From Blastococcus sp. CPCC 205250 (lineage in GTDB: Bacteria; Actinomycetota; Actinomycetes; Mycobacteriales; Geodermatophilaceae), in assembly GCF_019799925.1 (NCBI RefSeq), contig NZ_JABGCG010000001.1, positions 124,001 to 188,000 of the forward strand: a stretch of DNA of 64,000 nucleotides, written 5' to 3'. The position numbers were made by a program, and so were the translations under genes. Every line of letters begins with the position of its first letter. The stretch's first letter is position 1. Of the stretch, positions 53,293-61,388 are shown piece by piece. Below the pieces are notes generated by a model that saw only the letters and a list, made by a program, of their open reading frames with translations, searched no databases and had not been told where the DNA came from.

Positions 53293-54216
53293 TCAGAGGT
53301 CGGCCGCCGGCAGGCGGGAGCGGTCCAGCCAGCGGGCCAGCCGGGCGCCGTCCCAGGGGCGCCGCCGGCGGGCCGCCGCGAGCAGCAGTCCCCGCGGCAG
53401 CTCCAGCGTGGCCAGCGCGATGCCGGCGGCGCCGGGGAGGTCCCCGGCGCGCACGTGGCTGCCGACGGCGCGCAGCCGGCGGCCGACGAAGGCGGCGGTC
53501 TCGGCCGCCGGGCGGGCCGCGTGCTGGGGCACGAGCACCTGCACGGTGCGGGCGTAGTGCCACTCGCGCAGGAGGACCCCACGTGCGGTGCGGCCGCCCT
53601 TGCCGTGCCGGAACCGCGTGTCGGGGACGCGCAGCAGCAGGTGCCCGGACGCCCGCAGCCGGCGTGAGGCCTCGCGGTCCTCGTTGTAGAAGAAGTAGGC
53701 CGGGTCGAACCCGCCTGCGGCGAGGAACTCCGCCCGGCGGACCAGCACGGCGGTGCCGCCGAGCTCCTCGGCCGGGCGAGGGGGGCCGGGCGGGTCGTCG
53801 TCCTCCCCGGGGCCGTGCACCGCGGGCGCGGCCCACACCGCGCGCGGCTCGGCGTCGAGGACCTCGGCCAGCCGGCGGAGCATCCCGGGGTCCGGTTCGC
53901 CGTCGGAGTTGACCAGCGCCACGTAGCGGGCCCGGCTGGCGTCCAGCGCGAGGTCCATGGCGCGGGCGAAGCCCAGGTTGCGCGGCGAGCCGATCACCCG
54001 GCGCCGGGCGGCGGGGTACGCGGCGCGGACCTGCTCCCGAGCGGCCGCCGACGTGCCCGGCGCGGCCGCGTTCTCCACCAGCAGGGCCGTGCCCCGCCAG
54101 TCCGGCCCCGTGGCCGCCGCCACCGCCGCGTGGTGCCGGGCCAGCATCTCCGGCGCTTCGCGGTGGACCAGGAAGACGACGTCGACGTCGTCGAGGCGGG
54201 TGCGGGGAGTCGTCAC
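53293..54216 (-). CDS. glycosyltransferase family 2
   Basis: A 307-aa protein, GTG 54216, with TAGGGG 6 nt upstream. GT-A motifs: DVVFLVHREAPEML, LLVENAAAPGT, VIGSPRNLGFARAMDLAL, YVALVNSDGEPDPGML (acidic S-D-G-E in place of the D-x-D), GGTAVLVRRAEFLAAGGFDPAYFFYNEDREASRRL (E-D acid pair, read in parts). It transfers a sugar from a nucleotide-sugar, probably to a cell-surface polysaccharide. Stand-alone; no other polysaccharide genes nearby. Confidence 0.9.
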   Translation of the reverse strand: MTTPRTRLDDVDVVFLVHREAPEMLARHHAAVAAATGPDWRGTALLVENAAAPGTSAAAREQVRAAYPAARRRVIGSPRNLGFARAMDLALDASRARYVALVNSDGEPDPGMLRRLAEVLDAEPRAVWAAPAVHGPGEDDDPPGPPRPAEELGGTAVLVRRAEFLAAGGFDPAYFFYNEDREASRRLRASGHLLLRVPDTRFRHGKGGRTARGVLLREWHYARTVQVLVPQHAARPAAETAAFVGRRLRAVGSHVRAGDLPGAAGIALATLELPRGLLLAAARRRRPWDGARLARWLDRSRLPAADL

Positions 54217-54298
54217 CGTCGCCCCCTACCCCGGCCGGCGCCCCGCCGGCACCCGGGTGCGTTCTGCGCGACGGCGGCGGACCAGGCAGGGTCGACGC

Positions 54299-55402
54299 GT
54301 GGGCAGCGGGGGAGCGGGAACAGCGGACGTCGTCGTCGCGGCCACCGGGGGCGAGACGCTGCTCCGGGCGGCCGCCGCGCTCGGCCTGGCTCCCGCCGCC
54401 CTGGCCCCGGCGGTCAGCGACCCGGCCTACCGGGTGCTCGCCGGCGGACCCGACCAGGCCGTGCTGCTCCGCCGCCAGTGGACCGTCGAGGGCCTCGCCG
54501 AGGCCGTCGTCCTCGCCTCCTCCGGGATGGGGCCGGACACCCCGGCGGTGCTCGCGACGGCGGTCGGCTGGGGGTGCCAGCACGTGCGCGACCGCCCCGG
54601 CCGCCGCGGTGTCGTGCCGGTGGAGCCGCCGGCCGCCGGTGCGGCGCTGACCGAGCGGTTCCTCGCCGCCGCGGCGCTGGCCGCCACCCGCGTGGAGACG
54701 GCGGTGTCGCTGGCCCGGGGCACGGGGGAGGACCGCGTCAAGGCCGACGGCAGTCCCTCCCTCGCCGCCGACGAGGCCGCGCACACCGCCGCCGTCGGGG
54801 TGCTCGGCGACCTGGGCGTGCCGGTGCTCAGCGAGGAGCGGCTGGACGTCTCGGTCGACCCGGACGAGCCGTGGATCGTCCTGGACCCGCTCGACGGCAC
54901 GGGCAACTTCCGCGCCGGGCTGCCGCCGTGGGCGTTCTCCGCGGGCCTGGTGCAGGGCGGGGGGGCGATCGCCGGCGTCGTGGTCGACCTCTCCTCGGGC
55001 CGCCGCTGGGCCGGTGCGGAGGGGGCCGGCGCGCGCCGCGACGACGTCCCGATCTCCCCGCGCCCGGGTACGACCGTCGTCGTCCCCAGCGCGCCGGGCG
55101 GCGGCGCGGTCGGGGTGCCGGCCACCGCCCGCCGGATCCGGGTCACCGGCTGCACGGCCGTGGAGGTCTGCCTGGTCGCCGACGGCTCCGCCGTCGCCTG
55201 GCACGACCTGGACCGCTCCGGCACGCACGTGCACGACGTCGCCGGGGGGCTGGCCGTGCTGGCGGCGGCCGGCGGCGTGGCCCTCACGGCCGACGGCGGA
55301 CCGCTGCGGCTGGACCCCGACACCGAGGCGCTCATCCGCTTCGCGGCCGCCGGCACCGTCGAGGCGGCCGGGGAGCTGATCGCCGCCGTCGGCCGCCGCT
55401 GA
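54299..55402 (+). CDS. inositol monophosphatase-family protein with N-terminal extension
   Basis: A 367-aa protein, GTG 54299. Residues 120-350 are an IMPase-like domain: S178-E179-E180 (VLSEER), the metal motif DPLDGTGNF with D196 and D199, and a weak C-terminal HDVAGGLAVLAAAGG. These are Mg-dependent sugar or inositol phosphatases or 3'(2'),5'-bisphosphate nucleotidases. The first 110 residues are an extra domain (VVVAATGGETLLRAAAALGL, ASSGMGPDTPAVLATAVGWG) not found in standard IMPases. Substrate unknown. Confidence 0.85.
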   Translation: MGSGGAGTADVVVAATGGETLLRAAAALGLAPAALAPAVSDPAYRVLAGGPDQAVLLRRQWTVEGLAEAVVLASSGMGPDTPAVLATAVGWGCQHVRDRPGRRGVVPVEPPAAGAALTERFLAAAALAATRVETAVSLARGTGEDRVKADGSPSLAADEAAHTAAVGVLGDLGVPVLSEERLDVSVDPDEPWIVLDPLDGTGNFRAGLPPWAFSAGLVQGGGAIAGVVVDLSSGRRWAGAEGAGARRDDVPISPRPGTTVVVPSAPGGGAVGVPATARRIRVTGCTAVEVCLVADGSAVAWHDLDRSGTHVHDVAGGLAVLAAAGGVALTADGGPLRLDPDTEALIRFAAAGTVEAAGELIAAVGRR

Positions 55403-55404
55403 CC

Positions 55405-55749
55405 TCAGCCCAGCGGGCGGCCCAGCATCACCGTGTTGCCCGCCGGGTCCGCCACGGTGGCCAGCCGGAACGCCCCGTTCGGGGTCGTGGACGCCGTCAT
55501 CTCGATGCCGCGCCCGGCCACCTCGGCGACGCGCGCGTCGACGTCGTCGACGCCCAGCACCACCGTGCTCCCGCCGGCCGCCTCGGCGTTGCCGAACACC
55601 TGCACGGCGCCGCCCGTGGCGAGCTGCCACTCGGCACAGGACTCCATCGGCCGGCGGTCGGGACCGCGGCCGAAGAAGCGCTCGTACCAGGCCGCGGCGG
55701 TGGGGAAGTCGTCGACCATCAGGACAGAGAGGACGCCGGTGAACTCCAT
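55405..55749 (-). CDS. VOC/glyoxalase-like protein
   Basis: A 114-aa single-domain VOC protein, ATG 55749. LSVLMVDDFPTAAAWYERFFGR and a second half with VQVFGNAEAAGGSTVVLGVDDV and LATVADPAGNTVMLGRP match the fold. Its end is 2 nt from the convergent IMPase-like gene. It lies 44 nt downstream of the Fpr gene on the same strand and may be co-transcribed. Rv0887c (VOC) lies next to fprB in M. tuberculosis, a similar pairing. Reaction unknown. Confidence 0.88.
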   Translation of the reverse strand: MEFTGVLSVLMVDDFPTAAAWYERFFGRGPDRRPMESCAEWQLATGGAVQVFGNAEAAGGSTVVLGVDDVDARVAEVAGRGIEMTASTTPNGAFRLATVADPAGNTVMLGRPLG

Positions 55750-55793
55750 GCAGGGGTGACCGGGCGGCGACCCGGGACTGAGCGGTGCCGCGG

Positions 55794-57218
55794 TCAGTCC
55801 CGTGCGGCCGCCGCCTCCTCCGCTGCCTCCTCGGCCTCGGCCGCCCGTGCCGCGGCGAGCAGCGCCTCCCGCTCGTGCATGGTCGTCCGCTGCCGGCCCC
55901 GGGTGGCGCCCAGCGCCGTCTCCGCGGCGTCGATCGCCTTCCAGTGGGCCAGCAGCACCGGGTCGGCGCCCTTGGCCCGCAGGGTGCGCACCAGGTCGTC
56001 GGGGTCGCCGTGCGGGGTGATCGACCCGGCCTGCACGTCGGCCAGCAGCGTGGCCACGGTCTCCCGGGCGTCGTGCTTGTTGGTGCCGACCACGCCGGTG
56101 GGCCCGCGCTTGATCCACCCGGCCACGTACTCGCCGGTCGAGGGGGCGCCGTCGCGCAGCACCCGCCCCGCGTCGTTGGGCACCGTGTTCGACCGGGTGT
56201 CCAGCGGCAGGCCGGGCAGCGGCAGCCCGCGGTAGCCCACCGAGCGCACCACCAGGTCTGCCGGCAGCGTCGTGAACTCGCCGGTGCCGGTGGCGCGGCC
56301 CTCGTCGTCGACCGCGGTCCGCTCGACCTCGATGCCGGTGACCCGGTCCTCGCCCAGCAGGCGGACCGGCCGGGCGAAGAAGCGCAGGGCGATGGTGGCG
56401 CGGCCCGGCTCGGCCACGTTCGGGGCGTAGCCGCGCAGCACCTTGATGTTGCGCGCCTTGAGGCGGTCGGCCGGCGGCGGCTCGTCCTCGCCGGGCAGGT
56501 CGCCGCCGTCGACGAGCACGGTCGCGCCGGCGAGATCGCCGAGCTCGTCGAGCTCCTTGGTGGTGAAGCTGGCCTGCGCCGGCCCGCGGCGGCCGAGGAC
56601 GGTCACCGACTCCACCGGCGCCGCGGCGAGTGCGTCGAGCACGTGCTGGGGCATGTCGGTGGGCTCGAGTTCCTCCGGCGTGCGCACCAGCACGCGGGCG
56701 ACGTCGAGCGCGACGTTGCCCACCCCGATGACCACCGCGTGGCGCACCCCGGTCAGGGCGGCCTCGATCCGGGCCCGGTCGGCGTCGGGGTGCCCGCAGT
56801 ACCAGCCGACCAGGTCGGTGGCGGCGATGCTGCCGGCCAGCTCCTCGCCCTCGATGGCCAGCGCGCGGTCGCGCGAGGCGCCGTAGGTGTAGATCACCGC
56901 GTCGACGTGGTCGCGCAGCTCGTGCAGGTCGAGGTCGGTGCCGATCTCGACGTTGCCGACGAACCGCACGTGCTCGTGGTCGAGGACGCCGTGGAGGGTG
57001 TCGCGCAGCGCCCGCATGCGCAGGTGGTCCGGGGCGATGCCGTGGCGCACCAGGCCGAACGGGGTCGGCAGCCGGTCGATCAGGTCGACCGAGACCGGGA
57101 CGTCGTCCTGGCGGGTCAGCGCCTCGGCGGCGTAGATCCCCGCGGGCCCGGCGCCGACGATCGCCACCCGGAGGCGGCGGGGGGCGGGTGTGGTGGCAGT
57201 CTCCTCGGCGTCCGACAT
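55794..57218 (-). CDS. fprA: NADPH-ferredoxin reductase (FprA/FprB, adrenodoxin reductase-like)
   Basis: A 474-aa flavoprotein. ATG 57218 has AGGA spaced 8 nt; an ATG at 57227 adds 3 residues. Motifs: VAIVGAGPAGIYAAEAL (FAD), DRLPTPFGLVRHGIAPDH, YTYGASRDRALAIEGE, VGVGNVALDVARVLVRTPEEL (NADP site) and LPADLVVRSVGYRGLPLPGLP. It lacks the N-terminal ferredoxin domain of FprB, so FprA type is more likely; the symbol is a best guess. It transfers electrons from NADPH to ferredoxin, supporting P450s or other redox partners. Confidence 0.93.
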   Translation of the reverse strand: MSDAEETATTPAPRRLRVAIVGAGPAGIYAAEALTRQDDVPVSVDLIDRLPTPFGLVRHGIAPDHLRMRALRDTLHGVLDHEHVRFVGNVEIGTDLDLHELRDHVDAVIYTYGASRDRALAIEGEELAGSIAATDLVGWYCGHPDADRARIEAALTGVRHAVVIGVGNVALDVARVLVRTPEELEPTDMPQHVLDALAAAPVESVTVLGRRGPAQASFTTKELDELGDLAGATVLVDGGDLPGEDEPPPADRLKARNIKVLRGYAPNVAEPGRATIALRFFARPVRLLGEDRVTGIEVERTAVDDEGRATGTGEFTTLPADLVVRSVGYRGLPLPGLPLDTRSNTVPNDAGRVLRDGAPSTGEYVAGWIKRGPTGVVGTNKHDARETVATLLADVQAGSITPHGDPDDLVRTLRAKGADPVLLAHWKAIDAAETALGATRGRQRTTMHEREALLAAARAAEAEEAAEEAAAARD

Positions 57219-57304
57219 GATCGGCATCCTGACCCGCGCGGGCGGGATGCGCCAACCACCGCTCCGGTCGGCACGCCGTCCGGTGCAGCCGAGGAGGAGC
57301 CTCC

Positions 57305-57607
57305 GTGTCCGTCGTCGTCGTCGCCCACATCCGCCCGCTGCCCGAGCACCTCGACGCCGTCCGGGAGGCCTTCCTGGAGGTCCTCCCCGAGGTGCACGCC
57401 GAGCCCGGCTGCGAGCTCTACGCGCTGCACGAGACCGACGGCGTGCTCGTCATGGTCGAGAAGTGGGAGAGCCAGGAGGCGCTGAGCACCCACATGACCG
57501 CGCCGGCGCTGGCCGGGCTGGGCCCGAAGCTGGCCGGCAAGGTCGCCGGCGCCCCCGAGGTCGAGGTCCTCACCCCGCTGCCGGTCGGGGCCAAGGGCAC
57601 CCTCTGA
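57305..57607 (+). CDS. ABM-domain (putative quinol) monooxygenase
   Basis: A 100-aa protein, GTG 57305, with GAGGAGGAG about 7 nt upstream. The antibiotic biosynthesis monooxygenase ferredoxin-like fold is clear: VVVVAHIRPLPEHLDAVREAFLEVLPEVHAEPGCELYALHE and the ending VEVLTPLP (given here in its typical pieces VVVVAHIRPLPEHLDAV and HAEPGCELYALHE). Cofactor-free quinol or aromatic oxidation is known in this family. Role here unknown; it is stand-alone. Confidence 0.9.
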   Translation: MSVVVVAHIRPLPEHLDAVREAFLEVLPEVHAEPGCELYALHETDGVLVMVEKWESQEALSTHMTAPALAGLGPKLAGKVAGAPEVEVLTPLPVGAKGTL

Positions 57608-57639
57608 CCTCACCGCGGACGGCACTCCGCGGGCGTCGT

Positions 57640-57677
57640 CCGGACGTCGCCGGCCGGATCCCGCCGGCAACGTCCGG
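57640..57677. terminator. terminator hairpin between convergent genes
   Basis: CCGGACGT-C-GCCGG (57640-57653) pairs with CCGGC-A-ACGTCCGG (57664-57677), one mismatch, 10-nt loop. It sits between the ABM gene and the nei gene, which converge. Confidence 0.55.
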
Positions 57678-57722
57678 GAGTCACCGGCAGGCTCCGTCGT
57701 CCCCTCCCCGGGGGCCCGGGGC

Positions 57723-58535
57723 TCAGACGGCCTGGCAGACCGGGCACCAGTGCAGGTTGCGGCCCACCATCTCCTGGGTCCGCACCTCGGTGCCGCAGAT
57801 CCGGCAGGGCAGGCCGGTGCGCCGGTACACGTAGTGCGCGTCCGCCCGGGTGACCGTCCCGCGCCGGCGGGTCCGGTCCTCCGGGCGGGTGGTCACGATC
57901 CGGCCGAGCCGGACACCGGAGCGCATGAGGACGACGAGGTCGGCCCACAGCCCGGCCCACTCCTCGGCGCCCACGTCGCGGCCGGGGCGGAACGGCGAGA
58001 TCCGGTGCCGGAAGAGGATCTCGGCGCGGTAGACGTTGCCGACGCCGGCGAGCACCGACTGGTCCATGAGCAGCGCGCCGACGGCGGTGCGGCTGCCGGC
58101 GATCCTCCGGTGGGCCACCGCGCCGTCGCGGCTGCGGGAGCGCAGCGGGTCCGGACCCAGCCGGTCGAGGATCTTGTCGACCTCGGGAGCGGTGAGCACC
58201 TCGCAGGCCGTGGCACCGCGCAGGTCGGTCCACACGCCCCCGCCGTCGGCGCCGGGGCCCTCCCACCGCATCCGCAGCGCACCCCGCGGCGGGGGCGGCA
58301 TGCCGGTACCGGCGGTGTAGCTGCCGTAGAGACCCAGGTGCACGTGCAGGGTGTCGGCGCCGAAGCAGGCGAACAGGTGCTTGCCGTAGGAGGTGACCTC
58401 CTCCAGCACCCGGCCGTCGAGCAGCTCCGCGCCGGCGGTGAAGCGCCCCTGCGGGCTGGTGACGTGCACCGGCCGGCCCGCGAACGCCTCCTGCTGGTCG
58501 CGGGCCAGCCGGAACAGGGTGTGGCCCTCAGGCAC
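57723..58535 (-). CDS. nei: Fpg/Nei family DNA glycosylase
   Basis: A 270-aa protein. GTG 58535 overlaps the photolyase stop by 8 nt. P2 and E3 start the mature enzyme (PEGHTLFRLARDQQ); K at VTSYGKHLF is the beta-hairpin lysine region; LDRLGPDPLR is helical. The H2TH segment is DQSVLAGVGNVYRAEILF. A zinc finger CRICGTEV...WCPVC closes the protein. It excises oxidised bases by beta/delta elimination. It belongs with the photolyase to a two-gene DNA-repair operon. Confidence 0.93.
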   Translation of the reverse strand: MPEGHTLFRLARDQQEAFAGRPVHVTSPQGRFTAGAELLDGRVLEEVTSYGKHLFACFGADTLHVHLGLYGSYTAGTGMPPPPRGALRMRWEGPGADGGGVWTDLRGATACEVLTAPEVDKILDRLGPDPLRSRSRDGAVAHRRIAGSRTAVGALLMDQSVLAGVGNVYRAEILFRHRISPFRPGRDVGAEEWAGLWADLVVLMRSGVRLGRIVTTRPEDRTRRRGTVTRADAHYVYRRTGLPCRICGTEVRTQEMVGRNLHWCPVCQAV

Positions 58536-59895
58536 GGCGCACCCGCTCGAACCGGTCGAGTGCGACCTTCCGCTCGTGCGCGTGGTCGACGATCGGCTGG
58601 GGATAGCCCGCGGGCACGCCGCCGGGTGCCGTCCACGGCTCGTGCACGTAGCGGGCGTCGAGGTCGCGCAGCTCCGGCACCCACTTCTTGACGTAGGCGC
58701 CGTCCGGGTCGAACTTCTTGCCCTGGGTGACGGGGTTGAAGACCCGGTAGTAGGGCGAGGCGTCGGTGCCGGTGCCGGCCACCCACTGCCAGCCGTGGTT
58801 GTTGCTCGCGAGGTCGCCGTCGACCAGGTGCTGCATGAAGTAGCGGGCGCCCAGCGTCCACTCCTGGTGCAGGTCCTTGACGAGGAACGAGGCCACGATC
58901 ATCCGCACCCGGTTGTGCACGTAGGCCTCGCCGAGCAGCTGGCGCATCCCGGCGTCGACGATCGGGAAGCCCGTCCGGCCGGTCTCCCAGGCCGTCACCA
59001 GCTCCTCGGCGTGCGGGCCGGAGTCGTAGCCGATGGCCTGCAGCTCGGGGCGCAGGTACTCGCGCGCCGACTCGGGCCGGTGCCACAGCACGTCGGCGTA
59101 GAACTCCCGCCAGGCCAGCTCGTCGGTGAACCGGCGCACCGCCTCGCCGTCGCCCTCGCCGGTCAGGTCGGCCAGCAGCGTCCGCGGGTGCACCGTGCCG
59201 TACTTGAGGTGCTGCGACAGCCGGCTGGTGCCCTCGCTGCCCGGGGTGTTGCGGCCCTCCGCATATCCGTGCAGCCGCTGCTCGCGGAACCGCTCCCAGG
59301 CCTCCAGCGCCGCGGCCTCCCCGGCCGGGGGCAGCTGCGTGCCGCCCAGGTCCTGCTCGGGCGGGAGGTCGCCGGCGGGCAGGGCGCGGCACCAGGCGAC
59401 GTCGTCGGGCCGCCGCGCCGGGGCGGGCCAGCCGTGCTCGCGCCAGGCGCGGGCGAAGGGGGAGAAGACCTGGAAGGGGGTGCCGTCCCGCTTGGTCACC
59501 AGCCCCGGGCCGACGGCGTAGGGCGAGCCGGCCCGGATGAACGCGGTGTCGCCGAGGGCACGCTCGACCGCGGCGTCACGGCGTCGTCCGTACGGGCCGG
59601 TGTCGGCCGAGACGTGCACGCCGACCGCCGCCACCTCCCGCGCCACGGACGGGACGACGTCCGCCGGATCGCCCGACCGGACCACCAGCGCCCCGCCGGT
59701 CGCATCGCGCAACTCGGCCAGGCAGCGGCGCAGGTACTCCCGGCGCGGGAGGCCCGAGGGGCCCCAGAGCCGTGGGTCGACGACGAACAGCGGCAGCACC
59801 TCGCCGCCCCGGCCGGCGGACTCCAGGGCGGCGAGCAGGGCCGGGTGGTCTCCGAGCCGCAGGTCGCGGCGGAACCACAGGAGGCTGGTGGGCAC
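58528..59895 (-). CDS. phr: deoxyribodipyrimidine photolyase
   Basis: A 455-aa protein. GTG 59895 is preferred over GTG 59904 because TACCGT (59903-59908) ends 7 nt before it. It opens PTSLLWFRRDLRLGDHPALL. The FAD-binding C-terminal half has GTSRLSQHLKYGTVHPR, ELAWREFYADVLWHRPES, ETGRTGFPIVDAGMRQL, YVHNRVRMIVASFLVKDL and WQWVAGTGTDASPYYRVFNP (typical W/N residues). It uses blue light to reverse UV-induced cyclobutane dimers. Confidence 0.95.
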   Translation of the reverse strand: MPTSLLWFRRDLRLGDHPALLAALESAGRGGEVLPLFVVDPRLWGPSGLPRREYLRRCLAELRDATGGALVVRSGDPADVVPSVAREVAAVGVHVSADTGPYGRRRDAAVERALGDTAFIRAGSPYAVGPGLVTKRDGTPFQVFSPFARAWREHGWPAPARRPDDVAWCRALPAGDLPPEQDLGGTQLPPAGEAAALEAWERFREQRLHGYAEGRNTPGSEGTSRLSQHLKYGTVHPRTLLADLTGEGDGEAVRRFTDELAWREFYADVLWHRPESAREYLRPELQAIGYDSGPHAEELVTAWETGRTGFPIVDAGMRQLLGEAYVHNRVRMIVASFLVKDLHQEWTLGARYFMQHLVDGDLASNNHGWQWVAGTGTDASPYYRVFNPVTQGKKFDPDGAYVKKWVPELRDLDARYVHEPWTAPGGVPAGYPQPIVDHAHERKVALDRFERVRRA

Positions 59896-59902
59896 CCGCG
59901 CC

Positions 59903-59908
59903 ACGGTA
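59903..59908 (-). promoter_or_regulatory. -10 box of photolyase operon
   Basis: TACCGT on the minus strand, 7 nt before GTG 59895, predicting a leaderless mRNA. The same hexamer and spacing occur before the helicase-associated gene. Confidence 0.5.
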
Positions 59909-59948
59909 TGTCCGTCGCGCGAGGGCTGCAGCGGGGCCGGCCGGGCGG

Positions 59949-60269
59949 CTACGCCTGGGCGGTGGCCAGCCCGAAGTGCGGGCGGTCGGCCTCGGCGACG
60001 AGGTCCACGTAGTCCGGGTGCTGCTGGATGTAGTGCCGGATGAACGAGCAGTACGGCAGGACGTGCAGGCCGCGCTCGCGCGCCGCGTCGAGCACACCGG
60101 CGACCAGGACCGATCCGAGACCGCGACCGCCGACACCCGGGTCGATCTCGGTGTGCGGGAGCGTCATGACGCCGTTCTCGACGTGGTAGCTCGCGAGCCC
60201 GACGACGCGCTCGCCCAGCCGGATCTCGAAGCGTCCCCGATCAGGGACGTCGACCACACTCGTCTCCAT
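59949..60269 (-). CDS. small GNAT-type acetyltransferase (YjdJ/YidJ-like)
   Basis: A 106-aa protein, ATG 60269, with GGAAGGTGG upstream. It is the short GNAT form with VVDVPDRGRFEIRL, VVGLASYHVENGVMTLPHTEIDP, the CoA loop GVGGRGLGSVLVAGVLDAARERGL and a final LPYCSFIRHYIQQHPDYVDLV. Family members of this length occur in many actinobacteria with no assigned substrate. Its promoter region (60270-60510) is otherwise empty. Confidence 0.88.
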   Translation of the reverse strand: METSVVDVPDRGRFEIRLGERVVGLASYHVENGVMTLPHTEIDPGVGGRGLGSVLVAGVLDAARERGLHVLPYCSFIRHYIQQHPDYVDLVAEADRPHFGLATAQA

Positions 60270-60458
60270 CGTGCTGTGTCCACCTTCCGCTGGCCGCCGG
60301 CGCCGTTGCCGGGGCTCCCACTGCGTATCAGAACGGTAACGCCTCGACACCGGCGAACGTCCCGCCGCTGCCCGGTGGGCGCGTCGCGACCGCCGCATCG
60401 GGTGACGCATGCCACTCGGACGCGCGGGGACGGCGCGCTCCTGCGCCACCCGGAGACG

Positions 60459-60499
60459 CGCCCGGCCCGGACGCCCACGGAGGGCGGCCGGGCCGGGCG
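60459..60499 (-). terminator. terminator of the CsbD gene
   Basis: Perfect 12-bp stem (60459-60470 with 60488-60499) with a 17-nt loop, 11 nt past the CsbD stop on the minus strand. Confidence 0.6.
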
Positions 60500-60510
60500 A
60501 GGGGGCCGGG

Positions 60511-60681
60511 TTACTTGAAGACGTCCTTGACCTTCTCGCCTGCCTGCTTGAGGTTGCCGCTGGCCTGGTCGGCCTGGCCCTCCGCCTGCAGCTCGCGGTC
60601 ACCGGTCGCCTTGCCCGTGGCCTCCTTGCCCTGTCCGGTGAGGTCCTCGACCTTGTTCTTCATCTTGTCCATCGCACTCAT
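60511..60681 (-). CDS. CsbD family stress protein
   Basis: A 56-aa protein, ATG 60681. MDKMKNKVEDLTGQGKEATGKATGD followed by LQAEGQADQASGNLKQAGEKVKD is the full CsbD repeat pattern. CsbD proteins are small, hydrophilic and induced by general stress (sigma-B in Bacillus). The promoter region upstream (60682-60809) shows no clear stress box. Ends before a terminator hairpin. Confidence 0.9.
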   Translation of the reverse strand: MSAMDKMKNKVEDLTGQGKEATGKATGDRELQAEGQADQASGNLKQAGEKVKDVFK

Positions 60682-60809
60682 GCCAGGGGGATGCCCGCCC
60701 CGCCGTCGGCTCATCCGCGCCGGCCGGCTTCGTCACGAGATCGCAAGATGCCGACCCGGGCATGCTCGGCACGTGTCACATCCGCGGGCCCGGCGGTGCT
60801 CTCCCTGAT

Positions 60810-61388
60810 GTGGACCTCGTACAGCAGCGGTGGACGGCGCCACCCGCCGCCGTCCCGGCCCCGCGGGTGGGCGTGAGGGAGCGGGCCGGGGGGATCCGGC
60901 CCGACCTCGAGGAGGTCTTCCGGGCCGACTACCCGCGGGTGGTCGGCGTGGCCGCCCGCGTGCTCGGCTCCCGCGACCAGGCCGAGGACGTCGCGCAGGA
61001 GGTGTTCCTCGCCTTCGGCCGCTCCGCGGTGCCGGCCGGCGAGGCCGCCGGCTGGCTCACGGTGGCCGCCGCGCACACCGCGCTGAACCTGCTGCGGTCC
61101 GGCCGGCGCCGCAGCGCCCGCGAGGAGGTCGTCGGCCGCGACCAGCCGGTCGAGGCCCCCGACGTCGCGGACGCCGTCGTCGCCCGGGCGGAGCACGGCC
61201 GGGTGCGGGCCGCGCTCGCCCGGCTGCCGCGCAGGCAGGCGGTCGCCCTCGTCCTGCGCCACAGCGGCCTGAGCTACGACGAGGTGGCCGCCGCCCTCGA
61301 CCTGTCCCCCGGCAGCGTCGGCACCACGGTGCGACGTGCCGAGTCCCGCCTGCGGAAGGAGCTGGACCGCGATGCGTCATCCCACTGA
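60810..61388 (+). CDS. RNA polymerase sigma-70 family factor, ECF-like
   Basis: A 192-aa factor if read from GTG 60810; GTG 60867 or 60873 are alternatives and no ribosome site decides. Upstream of 60810 third-position GC drops, so the ATG at 60762 is unlikely. Region 2: EEVFRADYPRVVGVAARVLGSRDQAEDVAQEVFLAFGR (in parts). Region 4: ARLPRRQAVALVLRHSGLSYDEVAAALDLSPGSVGTTVRRAESRLRKEL. It ends 17 nt inside the anti-sigma gene, so expression is coupled. Confidence 0.9.
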   Translation: MDLVQQRWTAPPAAVPAPRVGVRERAGGIRPDLEEVFRADYPRVVGVAARVLGSRDQAEDVAQEVFLAFGRSAVPAGEAAGWLTVAAAHTALNLLRSGRRRSAREEVVGRDQPVEAPDVADAVVARAEHGRVRAALARLPRRQAVALVLRHSGLSYDEVAAALDLSPGSVGTTVRRAESRLRKELDRDASSH

